DNA from: an uncultured Myxococcales bacterium
GTDB lineage: Bacteria > Myxococcota_A > Polyangia > Polyangiales > Polyangiaceae
DNA length: 64,000 nt
Direction: 5' to 3'
Assembly: GCA_937872925.1 (NCBI GenBank)
Contig: CALMUT010000079.1
Location: 45,641-109,640 of the forward strand
The notes below the pieces were generated by a model that saw only the letters and a list, made by a program, of their open reading frames with translations, had not been told where the DNA came from and searched no databases. The position numbers and the translations under genes were made by a program. This document shows, piece by piece, positions 33,363 to 42,078 of this stretch; positions within the stretch are counted from its first letter, which is position 1, and each line of letters opens with the position of its first letter.

Positions 33363-34532
33363 CTACTCGCCGTCGGAATCCCAGTCGTCGCCCATGTCGT
33401 CGAAGGCGTCCAGGCCGTCGTCCATGGGCTCGCCGGGCGGTCCGCCCATGGGGCCACCTTTGCCGCCGGGTCCACCGCGCCCGCGGGCGCCGCGACCACC
33501 GCGACCACCGCGCATTTCACCCATGCGCTTCATCTGTTCGGCCAACTTAGTGCGTTGGTCCGCTGTGAGCACGGCGAGCAGCTCGTTGGCGTGCGCCACG
33601 TGCTTCTTCGTGTCCGGCGCCTTGCGCGCAGGGGACAGTTCGAGGGTCTTGGGGTCGAAGGTGTCCTTCTCGAAGGCAGCGAGAACCGCGTCGCTGGTCT
33701 TCTTCATGGCATCGCGTTTTGCCTGCAGCTCGGTCTCACTCGGGCGCTCTGACTCCATCTTGGCTTTGATGGCTTCCACCTTCTTTTGCTGCGCGTCGTC
33801 GAGATCGAGACGGCCCAGCATGCGATCTAAACCGAAGTTGCCGCCGTGAAACATTCCGCCACCGCGGCCGGCACGGCCGCCCGGACCGCCACGACCACCG
33901 CGGCCCTTGCGTGCGAAGCCCTTGCCCTTCTTGCTGTCCCCGTCCTCGACGGCCTTGTCGCCTTCGGCCTTGTCGCCTTCAGCCTTCTTTTGCGCCATGC
34001 GCTCGTCGCGCGCAGCGTGCTGCTTCTTCACCGCGTCCACGGCAGCCTTGCGCTGCGCTGGATCTAAAGCCGCGTGCAGATCGCCCAGCAACTTTTGCTG
34101 CGCCTCTTTTTGTTCCGCCATCTTCTTTTCCATGGCGGATTTGTCTTCATCAAACTTCGCGCTATCCAGCTTGCCGGCTTCAATGCCGGCAATCATGGCG
34201 GCCTGCCTGCTCTTGGCAGCCTCCATCCTGCTTTCGTCACGCTTGCGCTCGGGCTGAAGCTTTTCGAGCTCCGCCACCTTCTCGGCTGGCAAGCCGATGT
34301 CGTTCAGGGCGGCGTTGTACAGCGCGTGCACCACTCCGCCGCCGCGCATGCCGCGCTTGCCGCGCTTGCCCTTCTTGTCGGGTGTTGCTTCCGAGGTCGG
34401 GGTGGTCTGCGTCGACGCGACCGGGCTCGCCGCACTCGCGGCTCCCGCGGCGCCCTCGGGTGCTTTCTCGCAGCCCTGGGGCAGCAGCAGAGTCAGTGAC
34501 AATAGGGCGAAAGTCGAGGTGCGAAGAGTCAT
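33363..34532 (-). CDS. Spy/CpxP-like lipoprotein rich in RGG
   Basis: A 389-residue lipoprotein (LLLPQGC) with an Ala/Ser/Thr linker and two helical segments of the Spy/CpxP LTxxQ type. The second is clearest: DLDDAQQKKVEAIKAKM, then LAVLTADQRTKLAEQMKRM. The first segment has LDPAQRKAAVDAVKKQHAARDERMAQKK. Between and after them lie very basic and glycine-rich RGG/GRGG stretches (GRGGRGGPGGRAGRGGG and RGGRGGRGARGRGG), and the end is acidic (DDMGDDWDSDGE). Spy-like proteins are periplasmic chaperones or metal-stress sensors. The RGG regions are unusual for a lipoprotein and might bind acidic polymers. The start at 34532 opens the signal peptide. Confidence 0.8.
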   Translation of the reverse strand: MTLRTSTFALLSLTLLLPQGCEKAPEGAAGAASAASPVASTQTTPTSEATPDKKGKRGKRGMRGGGVVHALYNAALNDIGLPAEKVAELEKLQPERKRDESRMEAAKSRQAAMIAGIEAGKLDSAKFDEDKSAMEKKMAEQKEAQQKLLGDLHAALDPAQRKAAVDAVKKQHAARDERMAQKKAEGDKAEGDKAVEDGDSKKGKGFARKGRGGRGGPGGRAGRGGGMFHGGNFGLDRMLGRLDLDDAQQKKVEAIKAKMESERPSETELQAKRDAMKKTSDAVLAAFEKDTFDPKTLELSPARKAPDTKKHVAHANELLAVLTADQRTKLAEQMKRMGEMRGGRGGRGARGRGGPGGKGGPMGGPPGEPMDDGLDAFDDMGDDWDSDGE

Positions 34533-34904
34533 GGCTTGCGTAGCTCCAATGCTGGGATCTGCGTGATCCTTAGCTCCGACGCCGGCGGGGAGGAAACCCT
34601 ACGCAAATAGTTCCGCCCGGCCCCTCAGCTCGGCCAATTGAGCCGCGTTTCCCGCGAGTTGCAGCAGGGCTGGCTCCTGCAATTGGCGTCCAGCCGCCCT
34701 CATCCGAACTGCGCGGGAGGCGTGATCCCGCTCCGGACAGGGCCCCGACCCCAAAAAAGCTCAAGGCAAGCTCCGTGCAGGTGGCGAAGGAATGTGGGCT
34801 GGCAGCGCGCGCTCCGCTCCGTGGAGGGATCCGGGCCGCCAGCGCGAAACGCGCGGCGGATGGAACCCCGCTGCCCTGCTATTGTCACGGGTCAGGAGAC
34901 CACG
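34533..34904. other. Divergent intergenic region, no gene seen
   Basis: This 372-base gap lies between two divergent lipoprotein genes and must hold their promoters. I see TATTGT at about 34880 and AGGAG before the ATG at 34905, but no gene, RNA or strong hairpin. Confidence 0.5.
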
Positions 34905-36236
34905 ATGCAGCAGCTTTGGCAGATCCCCCTGGTCGCAGTTTCCGTTCTGGCATTGGTGGCCTGCGGGGGTTCGGATTCGAACGCACCAGCGGGCAGTGGC
35001 GGCTCCGGAGGCGGCGCGAGCGGCAGCAGCGGCAGCGGCGGCAGCGCGGGAAGTTCGAGCGGCGGCGCTGCGGGCACAAACACGGGCGGCTTGGGTGGTA
35101 GCGGCAACAGCAGCGGCACGGGCGGCACGGGTGCGGTCGGCACGCAGCTCGAGGGTTACGGCACCAAGAGCAGCTTCGGTGCCGGCGCGGGTTCGGAGAG
35201 CTGCGTCGTCAAGAACACGAACGACGCGGGCCCTGACTCGTTTCGCGACTGCATCGAAAACCGCAACGGCCCGGTGGCGAACCCGACGCCGCGGGTGGTC
35301 ACCTTCGCCGTCAGCGGCACCATCACGTTGCTGAGCGACGTGCGTTTACGCCAGCCATTTTTGAGCGTGGACGGGCTTTCGGCACCTGCGCCGGGCATCA
35401 CCATCGCGAAGCAAGGCAGCGGGCTCGACGGCGAAACGGGCATCAGCACTTGGAAGGGCAACAACACCTGCGGCCACGACGTGTTGGTGCAGGGCCTGCG
35501 CTTCAAAGGCACCTGGCCGCGTAACACGGAAACGCACAACCAGAACGCCGGCAACATGTCCATCGACGGCGAAGACTTGCCCGGCTGCCTCAAGAACGTG
35601 GTGCTGTGGCGCAATACCTACGTAAGCGCCCAAGACTCCGGTGGCGACATGTGGGGTTCGATGCAGGACGTTACCTTCGCCTACAACTTGGTGATCTACA
35701 GCCTGCATCCGCAGTCCATTTCGCACTCCCCGGGAGACACTCCCGGTCAAGAAGGCCAGCGCATCAGCGTGCACCACAACGTGTACGCCCACGTGCACGA
35801 ACGCATTCCAAACGTACGCGGCAACATCTGGGACGCAAACATCGAGCAGAACATCTTCCACCGCTGGGCCGCCTTTGGTTTTGGCGGTGGCTACGCCACG
35901 CAGTTTCGCTGCCGCGGCACGGGCTGCCCCATGCGCATCAATCTGCTCGAAAACCACTACACCTCGAGCGGCACCGCCCTCGACCACGCGCTGGACTTCA
36001 ACGATAGCGCGGATCCGGCGCAGGTCTTCAGTTCCGGCAATCGTTTCCCAAGCGAAGAGACGGAAAACGGGACGGCGCCGAGCGCGTTTCCCCGTACGGA
36101 TAGCGTGACGCTGCTCGCAGACGGTGCGGTCGCGACGCAGATGTTGCCCCTCGTCGGGCAACCCTCGCGCACTGCAGAAGAGACGGCGGTGCTCGCAGAG
36201 ATCCAGACCGCACTCGCTGCAGAAGTCGGCAAGTAG
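34905..36236 (+). CDS. Pectate lyase-like (PL1) lipoprotein
   Basis: A 443-residue lipoprotein (lipobox LALVAC) with a GSGGSGGGASGSS linker to about residue 85. A right-handed beta-helix of the polysaccharide lyase family 1 type follows. The opening GPDSFRDCIENRNGPVANPTPRVVTFAVSGTITL and the coils HDVLVQGLRF and VVLWRNTYV are typical. HERIPNVRG matches the RxPxxR catalytic region, and the DH-type coil is WGSMQDVTFAYNLV. It probably degrades pectate or a related uronate polymer outside the cell, held by its lipid. AGGAG eight bases upstream supports the ATG. The gene shares its upstream region with the divergent Spy-like lipoprotein. Confidence 0.88.
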   Translation: MQQLWQIPLVAVSVLALVACGGSDSNAPAGSGGSGGGASGSSGSGGSAGSSSGGAAGTNTGGLGGSGNSSGTGGTGAVGTQLEGYGTKSSFGAGAGSESCVVKNTNDAGPDSFRDCIENRNGPVANPTPRVVTFAVSGTITLLSDVRLRQPFLSVDGLSAPAPGITIAKQGSGLDGETGISTWKGNNTCGHDVLVQGLRFKGTWPRNTETHNQNAGNMSIDGEDLPGCLKNVVLWRNTYVSAQDSGGDMWGSMQDVTFAYNLVIYSLHPQSISHSPGDTPGQEGQRISVHHNVYAHVHERIPNVRGNIWDANIEQNIFHRWAAFGFGGGYATQFRCRGTGCPMRINLLENHYTSSGTALDHALDFNDSADPAQVFSSGNRFPSEETENGTAPSAFPRTDSVTLLADGAVATQMLPLVGQPSRTAEETAVLAEIQTALAAEVGK

Positions 36237-36355
36237 CCGCATCGCGGCGTGCGGCAAGCCGCCAGCGCGAACGCAAACGCAAACCCCAGGCCGGTTTGCC
36301 CGGGCGATGGTCCGCGACAGTCCCGAGCCACTCACCCGCGCGCGCGTTTTTGCGC

Positions 36356-36361
36356 TACACT
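36356..36361 (+). promoter_or_regulatory. Putative -10 element (TACACT)
   Basis: TACACT ends eight bases before ATG 36370, slightly longer than the six to seven bases seen at other genes. It is the best -10 candidate here. Confidence 0.3.
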
Positions 36362-36369
36362 ATTCCCTA

Positions 36370-37596
36370 ATGCCTTCTTCCTTGACCGCGCGTGGGGCCG
36401 GCATTGCCCTTGCGCTCAGTACTCTGATCTTGATGGTGACGCGTTGTGGCGGGGACGATTTCAGCGAAGGCAATCCCCCCGGAGCAGACGCCCCCATCGA
36501 TGCGCCCGCGACTGACAGCGGCGTGCCCGGCTGCCCCAACGGCAGCAAGCTATGCGCGGGAAACTGCGTGCCCTTCGACGACCCGGATTTCGGCTGCGGA
36601 GAGCCGGTGTGCAACCCGTGCCCGAGCCTGAACGGCAAAACGTTCTGCAACAACGGCTGCCAGATCAACTGCGACGCCGGCTTCGACGACTGCGACCAGT
36701 CGACCGCAAACGGTTGCGAAACGTACACTAAATTCGACCCGACGAACTGCGGCGCTTGCGGCAAGAAGTGCAACCCCGGCCAGAGCTGCGTCGATGGCAG
36801 CTGCATCGACACGGGTTGCCCCTCCGGTCAGGTCACTTGCACCGTGGGAGGCCAATGCATTTCCCTAGGCACCACGGAGAACTGCGCGCATTGCTCGGAC
36901 AACTGCGGACGCCCCAACACGCAGGCTGCCTGTGAACAGGGCAAGTGTGTGGTCAAAGGCTGCAGTCCCGGCTTTGCCGACTGCGACGACGATCCCAAGA
37001 ACGGCTGCGAGGCGAATTTGCAGACCAGCGGTGCTCACTGCGGCGTGTGCAAGCACAAATGTGACACCTCGAACGCCATCTCGACCGAGTGCGCCGCCGG
37101 CAAGTGCGTGCCCGACTGCCAGCGAGGTTCCGACGCGTACTTTGGCGATTGCAACACCCCGGCGCCGCCCGCCTCCGATGACGGATGCGAGACGAACCTA
37201 AAACAGGACGGTAACTGCGGCGGCTGCGGGCTGACCTGCCAACCCGGGCTCGTCTGCGGCATCCAGAGCGCGCCCTGGCCGCGCTGCGTTTGCGAGCAAG
37301 ACAAGCAGTGCCTGGCACAGATTGCGGTCCAACCGAGTCTCCCGACGGCGTGCAACGAAGCAGCGGGCAACTGCAACTGCCCCGGCACCGGGCCATGCTC
37401 CCTTGGCGAGGTCTGCGTTGGCAACGCCGCGCAGCTGGTATGTGACTGTGGAGGCAAGAAGTGCAAGGGTGCCGAACACTGCTGCAACGGCGCGTGCATT
37501 GCGGTGCTCACAGATCCGCAGAACTGCGGCACTTGCGGCATTGCCTGTGGCCTAGGCAAGAAGTGCGTCGGCGGCAGCTGCGTCGCAGGGCTGTAG
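36370..37596 (+). CDS. Secreted Cys-rich repeat protein
   Basis: A 408-residue protein with a signal peptide (GAGIALALSTLILMVTRC). The first cysteine is at a lipobox-like but poor position (VTRC), so lipidation is uncertain. The rest is an array of Cys modules of the type common in myxobacteria: GFDDCDQSTANGCETYTK-DPTNCGACGKKC, GFADCDDDPKNGCEANLQ-GAHCGVCKHKC, DDGCETNLKQDGNCGGCGLTC. They are probably disulfide-rich surface modules of unknown role. The start is set by the signal peptide. TACACT upstream may be the -10. Downstream of the stop lies an 18-bp tandem repeat. Confidence 0.83.
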   Translation: MPSSLTARGAGIALALSTLILMVTRCGGDDFSEGNPPGADAPIDAPATDSGVPGCPNGSKLCAGNCVPFDDPDFGCGEPVCNPCPSLNGKTFCNNGCQINCDAGFDDCDQSTANGCETYTKFDPTNCGACGKKCNPGQSCVDGSCIDTGCPSGQVTCTVGGQCISLGTTENCAHCSDNCGRPNTQAACEQGKCVVKGCSPGFADCDDDPKNGCEANLQTSGAHCGVCKHKCDTSNAISTECAAGKCVPDCQRGSDAYFGDCNTPAPPASDDGCETNLKQDGNCGGCGLTCQPGLVCGIQSAPWPRCVCEQDKQCLAQIAVQPSLPTACNEAAGNCNCPGTGPCSLGEVCVGNAAQLVCDCGGKKCKGAEHCCNGACIAVLTDPQNCGTCGIACGLGKKCVGGSCVAGL

Positions 37597-37604
37597 CGAA
37601 CTCT

Positions 37605-37700
37605 CCGCGTCAATCCGGCGCGACGCGGCGCGCTGGGACGACGCGGCGCGCTGGGACGACGCGGCGCGCTGGGACGACGCGGCGCCGCGTCAATCCGGCG
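37605..37700. repeat. 18-bp tandem repeat framed by a 16-bp direct repeat
   Basis: Three exact 18-bp units (37621-37638, 37639-37656, 37657-37674) and a 10-base partial unit lie between two identical copies of ccgcgtcaatccggcg (37605-37620 and 37685-37700). The right copy includes the stop codon of the minus-strand reductase gene. The layout looks like an 80-base tandem duplication that then expanded inside. Confidence 0.85.
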
Positions 37701-38712
37701 TCAGCACGATCTTGCCGACGTTCTTTCCGAACTCGAGCTCACCGTGGGCGTCTGCGGCTTTCGAGAATGGGTAGCTGCCGCCGATCACCGGATCGATCTT
37801 GCCGTCGGCGTAGTGCTGCATGATCGCCTTCAGGGAACGCTCCATCAGTGCGCGCTCCCCGAATAGGTGTCCCATGTTGACTCCAGACACAGTGCGGTTG
37901 TCGTTCATCAGCTTCATGGGGGAGAAACGTGGCACCTTGGCGAGCTGAGTCAAAACGTTGAACAGGTTGCGCTTGCCGCCGGTGTTGGCATTCGCCAATC
38001 CGAAGGCGATCAACATGCCCGTGGGCGCGAGCAGCTTGTAACCCTTCTTCCAGTCGCCGCCGCCCAGGGGGTCGAGCACTAGGTCCACCCCGCGCCCATC
38101 GGTCAAACGCCGCACTTCTTCGACGTAGTCTTTGCTGCGATAGTCGATGGGATGGTCGCAACCTTGCTCGCGGATGGCGTCGTGCTTCTTCGCCGACGCC
38201 GTGCCGTAGGTGACGACACCGGGAACCGTGCGACACAGCTGCAGTGCCGCCGTGCCCACGCCGCCGGCGGCCATGTGGATGAGCACGTGCTCCCCCGAGC
38301 GAATGCGCGCGATGCCGAACAACATGTGATACGCGGTCAAGTACGTCACGGGCAGGCCCGCAGCGGACTCGAAACTCATCTTGTCGGGGATCGGAATGAC
38401 TTGATCCGCCGTCACGCACACCATGCTGGCGTGCGCGCCAAACTTGGACAGGAACAGCACGCGGGTGCCTTCTTTCAAGTCCGTGACGCCCTTGCCGATC
38501 TTGTCCACGACACCGGCGCCTTCGTAGCCAACGACGCAGGGCGGTTTGGGTGCGTCCGGGTACAGCCCCTGACGCGCCATGACTTCGGCGAAATTGAGCC
38601 CGGCAGCATGCACCTTGATCCGCACTTCGCCCGGCGCCGGCTCCGGATCGGGCATGTCTTTGACTTGCAGCACGCCGGGCCCGCCGTGGCGCGTGATGGT
38701 AATCGCTTGCAT
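37690..38712 (-). CDS. MDR superfamily quinone oxidoreductase-like protein
   Basis: A 340-residue medium-chain reductase of the quinone reductase/VAT-1-like type. The N-terminal GroES-like domain contains GPGVLQVKDMPDPEPAPGEVRIKV and GLNFAEVMARQGLYP. The NADPH-binding Rossmann motif is AAGGVGTAALQLCR (about 148-161). The catalytic-zinc cysteines of alcohol dehydrogenases are absent, as expected for quinone reductases. It probably reduces quinones or enones with NADPH. The start at 38712 is preceded by AAGGGGAAG, a good ribosome binding site. Its 3' end lies in the tandem-repeat region. Confidence 0.88.
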   Translation of the reverse strand: MQAITITRHGGPGVLQVKDMPDPEPAPGEVRIKVHAAGLNFAEVMARQGLYPDAPKPPCVVGYEGAGVVDKIGKGVTDLKEGTRVLFLSKFGAHASMVCVTADQVIPIPDKMSFESAAGLPVTYLTAYHMLFGIARIRSGEHVLIHMAAGGVGTAALQLCRTVPGVVTYGTASAKKHDAIREQGCDHPIDYRSKDYVEEVRRLTDGRGVDLVLDPLGGGDWKKGYKLLAPTGMLIAFGLANANTGGKRNLFNVLTQLAKVPRFSPMKLMNDNRTVSGVNMGHLFGERALMERSLKAIMQHYADGKIDPVIGGSYPFSKAADAHGELEFGKNVGKIVLTPD

Positions 38713-38874
38713 CTGCTTCCCCTTTTCTAAGGCGAGCGAACGTAAGGACATCTGATGCGATGTCGAGGGCTAATTCGCCAACGCCTCGCATTTTGCCGCG
38801 GGCACGCAGCTCGTCGCAGCGCCCTGCTAGACCGTTGCGCTCTTCCCAGACGGGATCGTGACAGCGCGTTCGCC

Positions 38875-39366
38875 CTATGCGACCGGCAGCTGGCGCTCCC
38901 GGGCCCAGGCGGCGTACTCGGCGAGCAGCGTTGGGTAGCTGTCCGGCGCCGGGAACTGTTCGAAGTGTTGGACGGCGGGCGTGGTGGCCCAAGGTAGCTT
39001 TTCGGAGACGCAGGTCTCCATGTACGGCACGAACCACCTCGGCGTGTCGAGCATCGTTGCGCGTACGTTGACGATGCCAAACTGCTCGACCCGTGTGAAC
39101 ACCCAGCTCTTGCAGTGGTCGCAGCACATATGCTGCAGCTCCGGAGCGTGCAGCCCACCCACGACCGGTTCGCCCTCAATGATCTCAAGGCCCGGCCCGG
39201 GCACGATCAACGTCAACGAGAACGCGCTTGCGCTCATGCGCTGGCACCCCGCGCAATGACAGGCCGCCGAAAGGATCGGCGCCATGTTCACCTGAAAACG
39301 CAGCTTGTCGCAGCGGCAACCGCCCTGCCACGGCAACGGACCTGGTGCTTCAGAAGCGTCACTCAT
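38875..39366 (-). CDS. GFA/CENP-V family zinc protein
   Basis: A 163-residue protein of the glutathione-dependent formaldehyde-activating (GFA/CENP-V) fold. The zinc cysteines are in GGCRCDKLRF (17, 19), ACHCAGCQ (about 36-41) and MCCDHC (about 80-85), all conserved. Members carry two zinc sites and bind thiol adducts; real formaldehyde activity is proven only for a few. It is followed on the same strand by the MDR reductase after a 162-base gap, and a GST lies divergent. Thiol detoxification is a reasonable inference from this neighbourhood. Confidence 0.88.
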   Translation of the reverse strand: MSDASEAPGPLPWQGGCRCDKLRFQVNMAPILSAACHCAGCQRMSASAFSLTLIVPGPGLEIIEGEPVVGGLHAPELQHMCCDHCKSWVFTRVEQFGIVNVRATMLDTPRWFVPYMETCVSEKLPWATTPAVQHFEQFPAPDSYPTLLAEYAAWARERQLPVA

Positions 39367-39591
39367 TGGCGAAGGCTACCGGAAGATCGCCAGCGCCCGT
39401 AGCCATTGCGATCGACTTCTGCGAACCCGAGACTGCTTTCGGCAGCGACGCACCCAGGATGGCAAGCTGGCGGCGTGCAGGGCCCGTATCTGACCGAATC
39501 GCCCACACTTTGCAGAAGTTCAGGCCCTGAGGGAGCGATCTCCAGGAGGAAATGCCGCTGGGCCCCCACGCGTTGCACACCCGTCGCGCAA

Positions 39592-39597
39592 TAGGGT
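39592..39597 (+). promoter_or_regulatory. Putative -10 element (TAGGGT) fixing a GTG start
   Basis: TAGGGT ends six bases before GTG 39604 and twelve bases before ATG 39610. The spacing rule seen elsewhere in the window favours the GTG. Confidence 0.4.
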
Positions 39598-39603
39598 ACC
39601 AAC

Positions 39604-40236
39604 GTGCGCATGGCCCTCGTGCTCTATCACCACCCGTTTTCACGTGCTGCAAATGTGCTCTGGATGCTGGAAGAACTCGGCGTCGCCCATGAACTCAAGT
39701 TCGTGGACATGAAAGCTGGCGCGCACAAGAAGCCGGACATCCTCGCGCTCAACCCCATGGGCAAGTTACCTATCTTGACGGACGGCGACGCCGTTGTGAC
39801 AGAAAGCGCCGCCATTGGGCTTTATCTGGCCGATCGCTACGCTCCGGGTCGCCTGGCCCCAGCGATTGATAGCCCCGAGCGGGCAGCGTACCTGCGTTGG
39901 TCGCTGTTCGCTCCCTCGGTAATCGAACCGGGTTTGATGGCGAAAGCTTCCAGCTGGGTGTATGGCGAAGGCCAGGCTGGCTGGGGAAATTACGACGCGA
40001 TGCTCAGCGCGATGCAGAGCGCTGTCACGGGCCGCAAGTTCCTTCTGGGCGATCAGTTCTCCATGGCTGACATCATCTTTGGCGGCACCGTGCGCTTCAT
40101 GCTGCGCTTCAAGATGTTGGAAGCGCTGCCGGTGTTCACCGAGTACGCCGAGCGACTCGGCGAGCGCCCCGCGCTTCAGCGAGCGGACGCACGCAACACC
40201 GCGATCGTGGAAGAACGTGGCTTGAAACCAAGCTGA
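39604..40236 (+). CDS. Glutathione S-transferase family protein
   Basis: A 210-residue GST. The thioredoxin-like N-terminal domain has LYHHPFSRAANVLWMLEELGV with the catalytic Ser in the first loop, NPMGKLPIL with the cis-proline, and ESAAIGLYLADRY with the Glu-Ser glutathione-binding pair. The helical C-terminal domain includes FLLGDQFSMADIIFGGTV. It conjugates glutathione to, or reduces, electrophiles in the cytoplasm; the substrate is unknown. The start is GTG 39604, favoured by the TAGGGT spacing, or ATG 39610. It is divergent from the GFA protein gene. Confidence 0.9.
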   Translation: MRMALVLYHHPFSRAANVLWMLEELGVAHELKFVDMKAGAHKKPDILALNPMGKLPILTDGDAVVTESAAIGLYLADRYAPGRLAPAIDSPERAAYLRWSLFAPSVIEPGLMAKASSWVYGEGQAGWGNYDAMLSAMQSAVTGRKFLLGDQFSMADIIFGGTVRFMLRFKMLEALPVFTEYAERLGERPALQRADARNTAIVEERGLKPS

Positions 40237-40309
40237 GCCGCGGGGCAAACGTCCGTCAGCTCGCGGTCTTCCAACTCAGCTGTAGCCATACCTCTTCGGC
40301 CACGCCGCT

Positions 40310-41548
40310 TCACAGAGAGCGACGCGGGGATGCGAGCAAGTTGGCCGTGAACATGCCCGCAACCAGCGCCATGGCCATCAGCGCGACACGGAAGACACCC
40401 GCGGTGCCAGCGATGGGGTCCTCAGCCAGGAACGACGACAGCGAGTGAAACCCGATACTGCCGGGCACTAAGAGCAGCAGCCCGGGCAGCAGCAAGAGCG
40501 ACGCAGGACGATCGAGCACGCGGGCGTACACATTGCTCAGCACGCCGAGCACCGTTGCGCCGACAAATCCGCCAAGCTCCGGTCCCAGCGCGTGCGCGCC
40601 CAGACGCGCCGAGGCAAACGCGACGAGCCCTGCGAGCCAAATCCACGGCAAGTCGCGACGCCCGGCACGGAATAGGAGTGCAAACGCCAGAGGCGCGATC
40701 AAGATGAACACGAGTTCAAGAGTTGGCGCAAGGATCGCAGGCTGCGCTTTGAGCGGAGTGCCGAAGGGCGCCGCGACGGTGTGACCGAGGGCAACGCCGA
40801 AGGCCAAGCTGACGAACAGCGTGGCCGCGCCGAACAAGCGCGAGGTGCCGCTCACGAGGTGTCCGGCTGCCAGCTCCGACACCGCCGTCGTGACCGTCAA
40901 TCCCGGGATCAGCGTGATGAGCGCGGAGAGCACGATGACTTCGGGTTGGATGCGGCTGGAATGCGCGGCGATCCCCCAAGCGAAGAGGCTGACCAAGAAT
41001 GCCGCAAGGGGTTCGTGCACCCGAGAGGATTCGGTGCGCGCTGCGGTGATCCAGTGCAGCGCAGCAACGAAAGCGCCTAGCGCGGCCGCAGCGACCACAT
41101 CGTGGAGTGAGCCGCGAAAGAACACCGCAGCCGAACCACAGGCCACCGCGCTAGCGGCGAAGAGGAGCGGGCGCGACGCCGGTGCTTCCGCTTTGCGACT
41201 CTGGAGTTGGAAGAAGGCTTCGCGGGCTCCCAGCTCGCCGCGTTCCACCTCCGCGATGATGCGATCGATCTTTGCCAGCTCGCCCAGGTTCGGCGCCTGC
41301 GGGGTGCCGCGCAGTAGCTCCGTGGCCGTGCCTGCGGCAGACGACAGCGCCAGCTGCACACTGGTCGGCGTGGCGAAGACCCGCGCGCGCACACCCAAAG
41401 TCCGAGAAAGCCGCGCCACTGCCTCTTCGAGGCGATAGGAGGCGGTGCCATGGGCATGCAGCGCTTCGGCCACAGCGGCGATCAGGGTGTGGCTTGGCTC
41501 CGAGGCCGGGAGGGGCGGCGGCCAGGATGGATTTGATAACATCGCCAT
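40310..41548 (-). CDS. ThrE family threonine/serine exporter
   Basis: A 412-residue membrane protein of the ThrE type. The first part (about 15-130) is the cytoplasmic helical region with HTLIAAVAEALHAHGTASYRLEEAVARLSRTLG and VFATPTSVQLALS. About ten hydrophobic helices follow, with the family blocks ITLIPGLTVTTAVSELAAGHLVSGTSRL and LLLPGLLLLVPGSIGF. It fuses the N- and C-terminal halves that are separate genes in some bacteria, as in corynebacterial ThrE. It probably exports threonine and serine. ATG 41548 leaves room for a promoter next to the divergent Lrp gene; the frame is open to an ATG at 41584. Control by that Lrp protein is likely. Confidence 0.88.
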   Translation of the reverse strand: MAMLSNPSWPPPLPASEPSHTLIAAVAEALHAHGTASYRLEEAVARLSRTLGVRARVFATPTSVQLALSSAAGTATELLRGTPQAPNLGELAKIDRIIAEVERGELGAREAFFQLQSRKAEAPASRPLLFAASAVACGSAAVFFRGSLHDVVAAAALGAFVAALHWITAARTESSRVHEPLAAFLVSLFAWGIAAHSSRIQPEVIVLSALITLIPGLTVTTAVSELAAGHLVSGTSRLFGAATLFVSLAFGVALGHTVAAPFGTPLKAQPAILAPTLELVFILIAPLAFALLFRAGRRDLPWIWLAGLVAFASARLGAHALGPELGGFVGATVLGVLSNVYARVLDRPASLLLLPGLLLLVPGSIGFHSLSSFLAEDPIAGTAGVFRVALMAMALVAGMFTANLLASPRRSL

Positions 41549-41566
41549 GCAGCGGAATATGGTTCT

Positions 41567-41594
41567 TTGAAACGGCTCCGCCATCGAATATTCT
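41567..41594 (+). promoter_or_regulatory. Promoter of the Lrp-type regulator, with palindrome
   Basis: TTGAAA (41567-41572), a 16-base spacer and TATTCT (41589-41594) form a good promoter. The ATG at 41602 lies seven bases after the -10. The palindrome gaatattc (41586-41593) overlaps the -10 and is a candidate Lrp binding half-site for autoregulation and for the divergent exporter. Confidence 0.55.
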
Positions 41595-41601
41595 TCGTTT
41601 C

Positions 41602-42078
41602 ATGGCGGATTTTAGTGAGCTAGACCGAATTGATCGCCGTTTGCTAGGCCTGCTTTCGAAGGATGCACGGACCAGCAACAAAGAGCTGGCCGCGGCGGTC
41701 GGGCTGTCCCCTTCGGCGTGCCACGAACGGGTCAAGCAACTCATGCAGTCGAAGGCGCTGCGCGGCTTCCATGCCGACGTGGATCCACGCGCGCTAGGGA
41801 TCCAAATCCGCGCCGTGATCTTTGTGCGGCTTTCCCGACATAACAAGGCATTGATCGACCCCTTTCGCGAGCACACCCGGGCGCTCTGCGAAGTGCTCGA
41901 CGTATTCTACGTGGCGGGCAGTCACGACATGCTTTTGCATGTCGCGGTGAGCGACGTCGAACACTTGCGACGACTGGTCAACAACGACCTGGCGACCCAC
42001 GAAGCCGTGGGGCACCTAGAGACGTCTTTGGTGTTCGAACACCATCGCAGTGCGCAGCTGCCTGACTACGCTTCCTGA
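41602..42078 (+). CDS. Lrp/AsnC family transcriptional regulator
   Basis: A 158-residue regulator. The N-terminal helix-turn-helix is LDRIDRRLLGLLSKDARTSNKELAAAVGLSPSACHERVKQL (about 6-46). The C-terminal RAM domain binds amino acids (AVIFVRLSRHN, VLDVFYVAGSHDMLLHVAVSDVEHLRRLV). It is divergent from the ThrE exporter gene with 53 bases between the chosen starts, so sensing an amino acid and controlling its export is the likely role. Its 3' end overlaps the converging radical SAM gene by 13 bases. Confidence 0.93.
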   Translation: MADFSELDRIDRRLLGLLSKDARTSNKELAAAVGLSPSACHERVKQLMQSKALRGFHADVDPRALGIQIRAVIFVRLSRHNKALIDPFREHTRALCEVLDVFYVAGSHDMLLHVAVSDVEHLRRLVNNDLATHEAVGHLETSLVFEHHRSAQLPDYAS

